DNA of 64,000 nt from Gnetum montanum (lineage: Eukaryota > Streptophyta > Gnetopsida > Gnetales > Gnetaceae): assembly GCA_015680685.1 (NCBI GenBank), contig MNCI01023457.1:241775-305774 (forward strand), written 5' to 3'. Of the stretch, positions 35,690-45,825 are shown one piece after another (within the stretch, counting starts at the first letter, position 1; each line of letters opens with the position of its first letter). Under the pieces are notes generated by a model. It searched no databases, had not been told where the DNA came from, and worked only from the letters and a program-made list of their open reading frames with translations. The translations under genes and the position numbers were made by a program.

Positions 35690-36323
35690 ATGATTTCTTC
35701 TCATATGGAAGAATCTCCACCACATACCAATAGATCCAATCAACATTGAAGAGCATAAAAGAAGCCCTTATAACTAAGGGTTGTTTATTCTCATTTGGAT
35801 CTTTATAATCCAAGTTTCACCTTCATCTTACATCAAGTTGAACAAATGCACTGGAGGGACATGGAAGGTAACAGATTGGTTTGTTCCCACCATGTTGATA
35901 ACCAACCACATCAAGCTTGACATTGCTAGACTTGACTCAGAATATGAAGTCCAAGACTACACATACAGGGACTATTAGCCCACAGAGGCCTAGCAGAAGA
36001 AAGATCGGCACATGGAAGCACAATATGAAGCTTTTAAGGGCAAGAGGACTCTAACCCAATTATTCTTGCAATAGCACAAAGAGGATGAGGATTTCTTTTC
36101 TCACCATTTCCAATACATAGATTCTCCTCTTCTCTATGACGAGGAGACCCTTAACCAAAAGTTACAGTCAACTTTGGAGAAGTTTGGTGATGGAAAAATT
36201 GGGTCTTATAACTAAGGGGCATCAAAAGATAATAATTCTAGCCACTCATCTAAGGGTAAGGATAATGATCAAAAGAACGACAAAGAAAAGCATAAGGATT
36301 GAGGAAGGGATTGAAGAAGGAAC
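35690..36323 (+). pseudogene. Athila-like gag, first part (split by the insertion at 36324)
   Basis: The frames here parallel the gag N-terminal region at 26850-27600 (compare LNKCTGGTWKVT at about 35840 with the same position in that copy). The frame is broken by stops. The text resumes at 39798, after the insertion and one copy of its GGAAC duplication. Confidence 0.7.
36319..36323. repeat. Target-site duplication GGAAC, left copy
   Basis: Identical to 39798-39802; the two copies flank a segment that starts TGTTGGCA and ends TTGCCAACA. Confidence 0.85.
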
Positions 36324-36376
36324 TGTTGGCACATTTTGGCCATTTCATGGAACAGATAGGTCCTGACAAGACATTT

Positions 36377-37440
36377 GAGGAGAGATCTAAATATTGCAAT
36401 CGCCTCAGTCTACAAATCTCTTTGGGATAGGTCCAAAGAACTCACTATTGGAGAGATTTATACAGGTCAGAAATGTGAGGTTGCATAAAAATGGGGAATG
36501 CAGAATTGAAAATGCTGATGATGTTGTAGTAGCAGCAGCAGCATCAGAGCTGCATATAATTATTCTCTCAAGGCCCCCCTATTGCCTCAGCCTCTCTGTC
36601 AGCCTATTTTTAGTTTCTTGAGGTAAAAAGATAATTAGTAACTTACTGCGGATAATTGTGTGAGAGAAAACATGTCTTTGTTTTAAGCATGTTTCCATGG
36701 CTATCTGGACTCTGTGATTCTAACCCAAATCCTAGACCTCTCTCCTCTTCTTCTTCTCTCCTCCCTGCAAATCCAAGCAATTCACTTCTTTTTCTCCAAT
36801 CTCCCAACCTTCTTGCTGCTGCAGTCGCCTCTTCTCTCAACAAAGCATGATCATTATGATCATTATGAGAGAATGAATGATCTGTGCAGGTATTTGACTT
36901 GGTGAGGGCTGCGCTTTTTGGACCTGTCTATTACAGAACAAAATAACCAAGGAAGTGTATGGAAAAATGACTCAAGAGGAATGGCGAAAATAATGTAACA
37001 AGCCCTACGATTTTACATCTACGACCCGACTTGCCGTAACCATGTACCGTTAACCATGCAGAGTTTCCATAAAACACGCTGTTGACGGTAGCGCGTGATT
37101 CCTTACCGAACCAGGCTATTGCTCCTCTTTCAAAATGCACAATTTTCAAAGACACACGGATCAGCTAGCTTTGTGCAAATTGTGAAGAGAATGGGGAGTC
37201 CTAAATTGACGCAAACCTGGGACAATACCCGAAATCCAACCGGACGTCATTTTTCAGGCAGCATTCGGAAGAGATACTGAACACTCCCAGCCATGAAATG
37301 GATGTTATCAAAGGTTGCTACTATACCAGTAACATTCAATCACAAGCCAAAACGTAGAAACAGAGAGAGAAATAGAGAGGCCAAACTGGTCAAGTCAATT
37401 GCCAACGCAGAAGCACCAACACCAGCATCTTCTGCATCTT
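36377..37440. other. Unassigned middle of insertion A
   Basis: Less AT-rich than its surroundings, with a Ser/Pro/Leu-rich open stretch at 36656-36850 that looks like a transit-peptide or untranslated region, and CAG repeats near 36529. I cannot name a source gene. Host origin is suspected because the segment adjoins the PPR fragment and has no retrotransposon feature. Confidence 0.3.
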
Positions 37441-37499
37441 CAACCTCTGCCCAGACTTACACAGCTGCTGAAGAACACCCATAGCCACGAGCTATTTCT

Positions 37500-38058
37500 A
37501 CTGCACTTCCGCGCCCTGTTCACAAAGCTGTTAGACCGCATCGTGTCAGTGGCGATCCGCACGCGGCCCACGCTATTCCGCGGCACCACCGTCCGCGGAT
37601 GGAAAGGCCTCGATTGCTGCAAACACAGACGTGAAAAATATGGGCAGGCCACAAAACCCTCATCCCTGTACTTTGCACAGACAGCAGCACCGACGACAAG
37701 CAACTTGTGCTCAATTTCCTCCGCTCCTGCCGTGAATTCCCAGTCATCCAATTCCCAGCTGTTGTGTGCCGGGTCCACCGACGAGCACTCAACTCTTCTC
37801 GGCAAGATCGTTGCCCTGAACACACTCTACGGCCAAATCCGGCTCACTGAATTCACTCTCCAAAACGTCGTAGCACCTGTTTCAGCTTTCACAACATGAC
37901 TCATCAGATCCTATGCTTGCAGAGGTCCCTTTCAGAGAATCTACAAATAGAGGCGTCTTCGCCGATAAATTCATGTTTCCTCTCCCGGCCAAGGCCTGCA
38001 CTGCGCTCCGAGACTTGCACCAGGGCCAGAATGTGTATTACCATGCCAGAAAATCTTG
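37500..38058 (+). pseudogene. Pentatricopeptide-repeat (PPR) gene fragment
   Basis: PLS-type PPR proteins are organellar RNA-binding factors built of about 35-residue helical repeats. One frame (37811-37897) reads LNTLYGQIRLTEF, then VAPVSAF, a stop where Trp is expected, and LIRSYACRGPFQR. A second frame (about 37943-38058) reads [20 protein letters not shown], then [15 protein letters not shown]. These match the repeat pattern of a conserved PDxFTFPxxLKAC-type motif followed by GxxxHxxxxKS. Upstream (about 37690-37760), LNFLRSCREFPVI in a third frame may be an earlier repeat. At least two frame changes and two stops make it dead. The sequence is GC-richer than its surroundings. Confidence 0.7.
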
Positions 38059-38060
38059 GC

Positions 38061-38238
38061 TGAGACTCTGCCATTGGAAAGTCATGCCTTCTGCTGTGAT
38101 TCACAGAGGATTAATATACAGAGAGTTACATCAGTACCATCGGTGTTGTTTTTTAAAATAAAGACTTTTGAGTTGGATGGGAAGACGATAAAATTTCAAA
38201 TCTGGAATATCGCGGGTCAAGAAAGATTCAAGACAATG
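38061..38238 (+). pseudogene. Rab1/RabD small GTPase fragment
   Basis: RabD (Rab1) GTPases act in ER-to-Golgi traffic. From 38064 one frame reads [11 protein letters not shown] (P-loop; GDSGVGKSCLLL expected), with stops at 38061, 38097 and 38112, then [13 protein letters not shown] (switch I with the invariant Thr). A one-base frameshift near 38150 leads into [18 protein letters not shown], then [11 protein letters not shown], where the DTAGQ switch II motif has become NIAGQ. The text stops at ATGTAAGC (38236-38243), which reads as a splice donor just after GQERFKT. Exons upstream of the P-loop and downstream of switch II are missing. The fragment begins within about 15 bases of the PPR fragment, on the same strand. 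Confidence 0.85.
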
Positions 38239-38414
38239 TAAGCATCAAGTTAAGGGTAAAAGATATGACTCCCCAATAGATCCTAATAAACTCTATTATA
38301 TATATATAACAAGTGACTTTTGTATTTTTATAGTGATAATGACTTCTACTCTTATAGAAGTCATAACTTCCTAGGGTAGTTACAACTAGGATAATTGTAA
38401 CTAATTTTAATACT

Positions 38415-38650
38415 ACAAAGGCCACTTGTCAACTACAACCTCTTTGTCTCCACAATGGCCACTTGTCAACTGAACGAAGACACTTGGCAACTGAAAGGTC
38501 ACTTGTCAACTGCATGGGACACGTGTCAACTGCAACTTGTTTCTCTCCATGGTGAACATTTGGCAGCTAGATGAAGACACTTGGCAACTAAATGAAGACA
38601 CTTGGCCATGGAATAGGACACTTGTCCATTGTAGCTTTTTTGTCTCTATG
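38415..38650 (+). repeat. Tandem array of a 20-bp motif in the LTR promoter region
   Basis: About nine irregular copies of GGACACTTGTCAACTG, at spacings of 18-37 bases. One copy forms the 10-bp palindrome GACACGTGTC (38518-38527), containing a G-box CACGTG. The array lies just upstream of the TATA box at 38701 and is absent from the related copy, which has only about 98 bases between the shared palindrome and its TATA. Confidence 0.8.
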
Positions 38651-39067
38651 GTGGTTAAAGCCACCCAAGATATTTTGTAACTTCCCTACCTACCTTTGAA
38701 CCCTATAAAAAGCCTTTAGGGGTCAAGGAGGAAGGATATCATCACATTGGGGTCTCATACATCACACTTTTGAGAAGACATTGGGATCACTTGAGCTCTC
38801 ACTTGGAGACACTTTGAGTCTTGGGAGAAGAGCACTTTGTAAAGAAGAAAGTGTGAACGATTGCTTGTAAGATGGCTTGCTAGAATAAAGATTTCAGCCT
38901 CTTTGTCATGGTCCTATGAGTTATGTATTTTATTTTTGTTTTGTTTAAATTGCTTAGCTAGTGGTTTAGATAGTATCATCCTTGGCAAGTAATTTTGGGA
39001 TTTTTAGATTGCTCTTATTGTTCTTGTTGCCCGATAGAAATTTCTATTAAAATTTTGCCATAGAAGC

Positions 39068-39507
39068 NNNNNNNNNNNNNNNNNNNNNNNNNNNNNNNNN
39101 NNNNNNNNNNNNNNNNNNNNNNNNNNNNNNNNNNNNNNNNNNNNNNNNNNNNNNNNNNNNNNNNNNNNNNNNNNNNNNNNNNNNNNNNNNNNNNNNNNNN
39201 NNNNNNNNNNNNNNNNNNNNNNNNNNNNNNNNNNNNNNNNNNNNNNNNNNNNNNNNNNNNNNNNNNNNNNNNNNNNNNNNNNNNNNNNNNNNNNNNNNNN
39301 NNNNNNNNNNNNNNNNNNNNNNNNNNNNNNNNNNNNNNNNNNNNNNNNNNNNNNNNNNNNNNNNNNNNNNNNNNNNNNNNNNNNNNNNNNNNNNNNNNNN
39401 NNNNNNNNNNNNNNNNNNNNNNNNNNNNNNNNNNNNNNNNNNNNNNNNNNNNNNNNNNNNNNNNNNNNNNNNNNNNNNNNNNNNNNNNNNNNNNNNNNNN
39501 NNNNNNN
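39068..39507. other. Assembly gap (440 N)
   Basis: Run of N inside the U5-like part of insertion A. In the related copy the matching interval (about 61988-62600) is ordinary AT-rich sequence. Open frames spanning the gap are artefacts. Confidence 1.
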
Positions 39508-39797
39508 TTATAAGGACTGCGTAGACTAGGCAGTTGAACAAAATAGGAAATTTTCAACAACTCACAGTACTTGACAAAGTTGGCTAAATCTCTTTAAAGT
39601 AAGTCATTTTTAGTTTACACACAACACAATCATTACATTTCTCACAACCACACGCCACAATAGCACACACACATACTCACATTAACTACTGAGTTTATTT
39701 GGAGGTATCTGGGCCTTGGTGTTGCCAAAGACCAGCAGGCACCTAAATCCTGTTCAAGGACACTCGTTGGCAATCATGTCCCAAACGGTTGCCAACA

Positions 39798-40550
39798 GGA
39801 ACACTAGCAAACATTGTTCCCCTAGTTCTCCTTCTTAATCCTCATCATCCTCTTTGTCTTCATCCTCAAATTATGACAAGGGGAATAGGAGTTAAGACAA
39901 AAGGAGGAGTAGCCGAGACTAGGATAGAGATGAACAATAGAATAAAGATGAATAAAAATCTTACCAAGATGATCAAGATTGAACACAAGAAACACCACGA
40001 GGAGGAGAAAAACATCATAGAGATCAAAGACATAGCATAACTCATCATAGAAATCATGGCCATGAAAGGGATCATCGTGATTGTCATGACTATGATGAGC
40101 CTCTATTGGCTACCCAAAATATGCTATCACATCTACAAGAGTTTGGGGTATATGCGTTGAATCCCAAATTTGTAAAAAGGTAAGCACTCAGGCAATTGCC
40201 TTACCTATAAGACAACTATAGGCAGTAGTTTCACCAACCAATGTACTATCCAAATGGAGCACCTTATCAACCTTAGGAGTAGTATCAACAATGGCAACAC
40301 CCACAGTCATGGGGGATGCAACCACCATGGCACCATTATCCCTACTAATAACTAGACCCTTCCAAATATTACATCCAACAACATGTCTTCCCATGTGACT
40401 CCTCTAGTTATGCTTCTTTCCCTTATGATTACTACCCTCTAGAATACTATAGAGCACCTTCTCCAAGGGGGATTCTCCCAATTTCTTCCATCCTCCACAA
40501 CATTTTTCAACTTCTACACCACAACTAGATACACCCTTGTCACCTGCTCC
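39798..40550 (+). pseudogene. Athila-like gag, second part
   Basis: Continues the gag of 35690-36323 after GGAAC. The Ser/Pro stretch (39830-39870), the Arg/Lys/His stretch (39880-40080) and the Gln/Pro/Tyr-rich tail with a CAGTCATGGGGG site (40304-40315) follow the order seen at 27500-28960 in the relative. The zinc knuckle seems to have been lost. Confidence 0.7.
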
Positions 40551-40699
40551 ATCTATGTAGGGTGAAATTTTGCCATAGCCATAGTAGAGAATGTCGTGAG
40601 GGTAGTAAATCTACAATCAAATATCCATCCAAGTGGTTCTAAACCAAATCCTTGTAAGAGAACATTCTTCAAAACCAACAACCCCATAAAACCCTCATA

Positions 40700-41380
40700 A
40701 ACAGGTGTGGCTATTAACCTTGTTATCTCTATCTTTGACAATACCATCGAGCCATCTTCAAATCAAAAGACCTCCAACATCCATATTATTATGTTGACAT
40801 ATGTGGCCACAGATTGGATAAAGGTTAGTCACCTTTCCAAGAAACGATTTGATCTTGGGAGTTCCCTCATTTATTTACAAATCATAGGGAATAAACCATG
40901 TAAAACTCTTTTGTATTTAGGTTCTTGGGTGAACTTAATCTTCTAAGAAATGTATAAGACCTAGAACCTGCCTCCTATGAAGAAGAGCAATATCAAACTT
41001 GAGCTAGCAAATTAGTTCATCAAGGTTCCTCTAGGGCTAGTGGAGGACATTGTACCCACTATTTGTGGGTGGTCTTATCCTACCAATTTCCTTGTAATCC
41101 ATGTGGAAAATTGTAAAGGGGACTTCTATATCATCATGGAAAGGGCATTTCTTAGTACAATAGATGCCAAAATGGGGATTTAAGACCTTTTCTTGGAAAT
41201 CTCCAAGGAAAGTGAGTTTGGGAAGATAGAGAAGAAAAGGGTTCCATGCATTTCATACAGTGACATAGGGTGCTCGTGCATGCAAAAACTATGGACGATC
41301 AAAGAAACATCAATCCAAGCATGCAAATAGTATGCTGAAATAGCAAAATTGCCTATATGTAGCAACCATTAAGCAAGAAG
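40700..41380 (+). pseudogene. Aspartic protease remnant
   Basis: Collinear with 29340-29930: the same PLGLVEDIV-type flap (about 41030) and a protease site read as TLLYLGSWVNLI (about 40900-40940), with Tyr in place of Asp. Broken by several stops. Confidence 0.7.
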
Positions 41381-41639
41381 GTACCTAATGGCTAATAACA
41401 GATCACCAAGATGAGTCCATAATGTGCATGGAATCATTAAAAAGCCTCACCAACATCTATATAGAGAACATAAATGAAATGGAGTGACTCCATCACTAGC
41501 TCTTCCATACACAAGGTGAATTGAATTAGGGAGAGTTAGAGATCCTTGATTAGTTTAAGCAAGAGCCCCTTGAACTAAAGGCTTTACCAGCAACTATGGA
41601 ATATGCTTTTCTCAACAATAGCTAGTTGATAATCATTAA

Positions 41640-43570
41640 TGCCAAACTTGCTCCAAAGTAGAAATAGAAGCTATTAAATGTGGTGAACAAATGGCCAACA
41701 ACATTTTCTTGATTATATCATGAACTTATAGGAAGGCATTGAATATACTAATACAACATCTATATAGACTCCTCCAACAAACCGAAAAGGTAGCAGTAGA
41801 GAAGATTGAATTCCAAACTAAAGTAGGTTATCAAAAAGGAGATTGAACTCCTTAAGGTGGGGTTTGTCTATCTAGTTGCAAATAACGAATGGGTAAGCCC
41901 ACTCATTATTGTAACCAAGAAAGGAGGAAAATGGAGAGTCTGCATAAACTTTCATCTGTTGAATATGGTAACTTTCAAGGATCATTTTTCATTTTCATTT
42001 GTTAATAAAATATTGGATACCATAGTAAGGCATTGCTATTACAATTTCCTAGATGGTTATAATGGGTATAACCAAATCCAAACTACACTAGAGGACCAAG
42101 CCAAAACCACATTTACAAGTCCCCAGGAAACATTTACATATCGAAAGATGCCCTTTGGCCTATGCAATGCCTTTACTACCTTCCACCACTTGGTTCTCAA
42201 CATCTTCCAATAGAAAATTGGTAACAAGGTAGAGGTCTTTATGGATGACTCCTCTACCTATGGTACCATCTTTGAGCAAGCCTTGGACCATCTAGGGCAA
42301 GTGCTTCAATGATGTGGAAAAATCAAATTAAATCTCAATTAGTAGAAAAGCCATCTAATGGTCTAGGAAGGCATTGTGTTGGGGCACAAAAATTCAAGCA
42401 AATAGATCAAGGTGGATCCAAAAAAGTACGAGTCATCCAAGGAATCACTAGGAAACTTGAAATTGTAAAAGATTTATAGTCATTCCTTGGTTGTACTAGT
42501 TATTATAGGCAATTCATTGAGAACTTCTCAAAAATTGTTAAGCCATTGGCTAAGCTAACCAAGAAGGATGCACCTTTCACTTGGACCAAGGAATGTAAGA
42601 ATGCATTCTAACAATTAAAGTAGAAGCTTGTAAAAATTTCCATTCTACGTGCTCCAGATTGGTCCATGCCATTTTAGATTATGAATGATGCATCCACTTA
42701 TGCTTTGGGGTTTGTGCTTACACAATTGAATGATAAAAAACATCCCTACTACATCCATTGTACAAACTGAACCATTGTGGGAGCACAATTTAAATACATC
42801 ATCATGGAAAATGAGCTCATGGAAATGGTGTATGCATTGGAAAAATTCAAGCACTATGTGCTTAGATATCAAGTTTTTACACACACAGACCACAATGCTA
42901 TCCGATTCCTAATGCATAAGCCAACAGTGAATCTTTGTGTCATATAGTGACTAGTAATGCTACAAGAGTTCAAGCTCAACATGGTCAATAGAAAGGAAAT
43001 CAAGAATGTGGTTGCTAACCACTTGTCTTGGTTATGATTGAGCAATAAAGAGGATGAGAGGCCTTTATTTGACTAATTTCCAGATGAACTCCTTCTTGCC
43101 AAAACTATTGAAATGTAAAGTCCTAAGAGTACTAATTGGCACAAGGACTTCCTCTCCTATTTATTCATGCAAGAGATGCCACACAAATGGGACAACAACA
43201 AGAAACAACAATTTCTTCACTAAGTCAAATGTTATATGGAAATTCAAGATAACCTTTACAAGGTATATACTAATGTCTTGGTACAATGGTATGTACTTAA
43301 TGCTGATTAATGATGAATCCTCCCATGATGCTCATGAAGACCCTTGTAGGAACCATTATGCAGGGAGGAGAACAACTATAAAAATCCTCATGGTAGGATA
43401 TTACTAACCAACAATATTTAGGCACACCAAACAATTCTCTTGTTCATGTAAACATTATCAAAGAGATGGAGAGATGATTGTGTGAATGGAAGGGCCCCAA
43501 TAGTGGATTCAACCACTAGAGCCTTTTGAACTTTAGGGCATTAATTTCATGGTGCCCATCAACCCCATGT
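41640..43570 (+). pseudogene. Athila-like pol: reverse transcriptase, RNase H, integrase start
   Basis: Reverse transcriptase: 41857-42213 is an open segment with VTKKGGKWRVCINFHLLN and FTYRKMPFGLCNA; the active site reads FMDDSSTYG (about 42238-42265), with both Asp kept. A connection segment with [17 protein letters not shown] lies at about 42480. RNase H is at 42650-42920 (NDASTYALGFVL, MENELMEMVYAL, THTDHNAIRFLM). The integrase zinc region follows at 43305-43450 (HDAHEDPCRNHYAGRRTT, then CKHYQRDGE), then GINFMVPINPM at about 43540. The element stops abruptly near 43570, before the rest of integrase. It is the polymerase half of the element that begins at 34655; its 3' LTR is missing. Confidence 0.85.
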
Positions 43571-45825
43571 GTAACACTAGAAAAATTTGATGCTAGAAAA
43601 CCAAAAATTTCTAGCTAAATAGTTTAACCTCAAATCCCATGGGCCTCAAAAGGGATCTGAAGCATCCAAGATTGTCTTGCTAATCACCCAGAGACTTAAA
43701 ATTCATAAATGAGGTAAATACATTTAATGAAAATACAAATCTAACACTCAAGAAAACATAAAAACAAACTTGAAATGCAGAAATTAACTGCAATATTTTA
43801 TTAAAAGAACAAAGTTTTGTAAGACAAAGTTCAAATGAGTACAAGTTTATGTGCCTATAATGCACAAAGAGCTATCTAAAAGATGCTTGAAGCTCGATGA
43901 AACTAGCTAAATGTGTCCTATAATCAACTTCAATGTCTATACATTCCAAGTTGTGCTCCCAACGCTCTTTGCTCCTTCTCTAATATTGGATCTGCTTTAT
44001 GAGTAGATGGTTGTTGGACTTTTGGTTGATTTTCATTGCTCTAAGAATCTCTTTGCTCAGCCAAATGCAAATTTTGCCAAAAGTCTTAGTGAAATGGTTG
44101 TAGACTTATGGTGGTATGCACTATGCTGAAAGTCTTAATGTTCAACTTAATGCAAAATTCCAAAATTCCTTTGAGTATGATCAAGCTTGGTTTATATAGA
44201 TCATTGGAGTTTGATTCATTACTGCAAATTTTTGCCATGATTGCTAATAGATTGCTACAAATTTCTAACATTGCAAACCATCCAACCCTAGCGTATTTAT
44301 CAATTTTGGTAAGTTTGATACATGAATACCTTGGATTCATAATTAATACACTAGGTTCACCAAAAGCATGTTGGCTTCCATGAAAGTACATTGGCTTCCA
44401 TAGAAATACATTGGCCCTATCATGAAAATTAAAGCTTAACAATTTATACGTTGGTTACAGGTGGTCTTTGCATATAAACTACTCTGACCAGCATAAAAGC
44501 CCTGAAAACCTACAAAGCCTTTTTTGACCTACATAAGTTAAAGTATGTGAGTTTGTAGCCTATGAACTACAAACTTCACACTTTATAATAATATCTTGCC
44601 TCAAGTTCAATGGTGAAGGTTACAATGCCAAGTGCTAGGAAAATAAGGCAATTGTATTTGCCATTATTTTACACCAAATTACAATGGTTTTGGTCATGAA
44701 TTGCAACATAAATTTTCTTTGTGGTGTTTCATTGGCCCCTCTTTCTTGTTGTTTTGAGGATTAACCCAAGATATATCAAAAAGAATGTAAAACATCACCA
44801 TAAGTTTATCACCAATGTTTTCTCTCTACACTTAATTTTAATGCTTGAACCATTTCAAAGAGTGCTTGTGATGATGAGATGATATAGAACAAAGGCTATA
44901 TTTGGTCACAAGGAAATGGTCACAGGCATTAACAATAAATTCCACATGTTGACATCATGGTTATGATATGTTGATGACATGCTTGTTGATTAGTGTAGTC
45001 TTCATGCTTTGTGCTTCAAAGTGTTAGTCACTCAGTAATGTTTTTAAGGAACCAACACTCCACTCTAAGGCTTTTTTGGACATTAGGCTCCTCCCTTTGT
45101 TTTTTTAGAGCTATTGATCTTGTGTTTTGGGCTTCATTGGCCTCTAAGCTTTCTCGGCAACTTGCTTTTCCATTTTTTCTTTTTCTTTCTTCTTCTTCTT
45201 CTTTTTTTTTTTTTTTTTGCAATGTGAAACCTTCATTGGATCTCATTGCCAAGACTAAACTTAGTTTGATTTTCTCATTGAATAAGATGTGTTACATCCA
45301 ATGAACTTGATGATGGAGCATGATAAAGGAAATATCACATGACCATAATGCATAAATATCAAACATATGTCATCATTGTTGTTCAAGGTAAGGAATGTTG
45401 TAATTGGGCTAAGGGATTGTGGCTCAAGGAGGGGTAAAGAAAGTGATGCAAGACAAGCACTCTTGGCATAATAGGATGAGCTAACTGAATCTCATGCATC
45501 AAGGTCATAGGGTAACTTGCTACCGCAATGAGTTGCACCTTTGTGATGACTTCCAGTCTTCATCTTGCAAGCACAACTCCAAGAGAACAAGTAAACAAGA
45601 CAAGGAAAAGATGTTATTACAAAATATTGTATAAGACTACATGAGATAAGTAGCAAACTATAGCCCACCATAAGTTACTATTAGTGCATCATTGGGAAAT
45701 ATGTGTCATGTGTCATAGCTTTTACAAAGTTCGTAGTTCATTTGTTGTGTCAAACATAGATATATATATATATATGGAGATTATAAGGGCTTGCTTGTTG
45801 TAGGTTGTAAAGGCCATTGATATTA
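43571..45825. other. Unassigned repeat-like region
   Basis: I recognise no coding sequence. It includes three near-copies of CATTGGCTTCCATGAAAGTA (44371-44415), a poly(T) run (45197-45219) beside CTT repeats, and an (AT)n tract (45759-45774). It lies where the 3' LTR of the minus-strand Ty3 element at 45826-49340 would be expected, but I could not match it to a second LTR. Confidence 0.35.

Larger units (their letters stand above)
36324..39797 (+). mobile_element. LTR-type insertion A carrying host-gene fragments
   Basis: Boundaries are TGTTGGCA (36324) and TTGCCAACA (ending 39797), imperfect inverted ends with TG...CA, flanked by a perfect 5-bp duplication. The last 1.45 kb (from about 38350) is LTR-like. 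It has the palindromic block TTATAGAAGTCATAACTTCC, a TATA box in CCCTATAAAAAGCC (about 38701), an AATAAAG signal (about 38885) and a U5-like end with GGTATCTGGGCCTTGGTGTT (39706-39725). This part matches 61613-62875. The middle, 36390-38240, has no match in that copy and contains PPR and Rab fragments. No primer-binding site, gag or pol lies inside, so it is a solo long LTR or a non-autonomous element. Part of the LTR is hidden by the 440-base gap. Confidence 0.8.

Noticed and set aside
36420-36490. A frame reading SKELTIGEIYTGQKCEVA that hints at an S1 or polynucleotide-phosphorylase-type segment
   Set aside because: Only about 18 residues before a stop, with no further motif; too short to call.
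37440-37823. Minus-strand open frames opposite the PPR fragment
   Set aside because: The plus strand explains the sequence as PPR; the minus frames have no recognisable domain and result from GC-rich composition.
39015-39560. Long open frames across the run of N
   Set aside because: They exist only because N codons are not stops.
45190-45225. Poly(T) with CTT repeats as a retroposon tail
   Set aside because: No target duplication or recognisable body could be found beside it.
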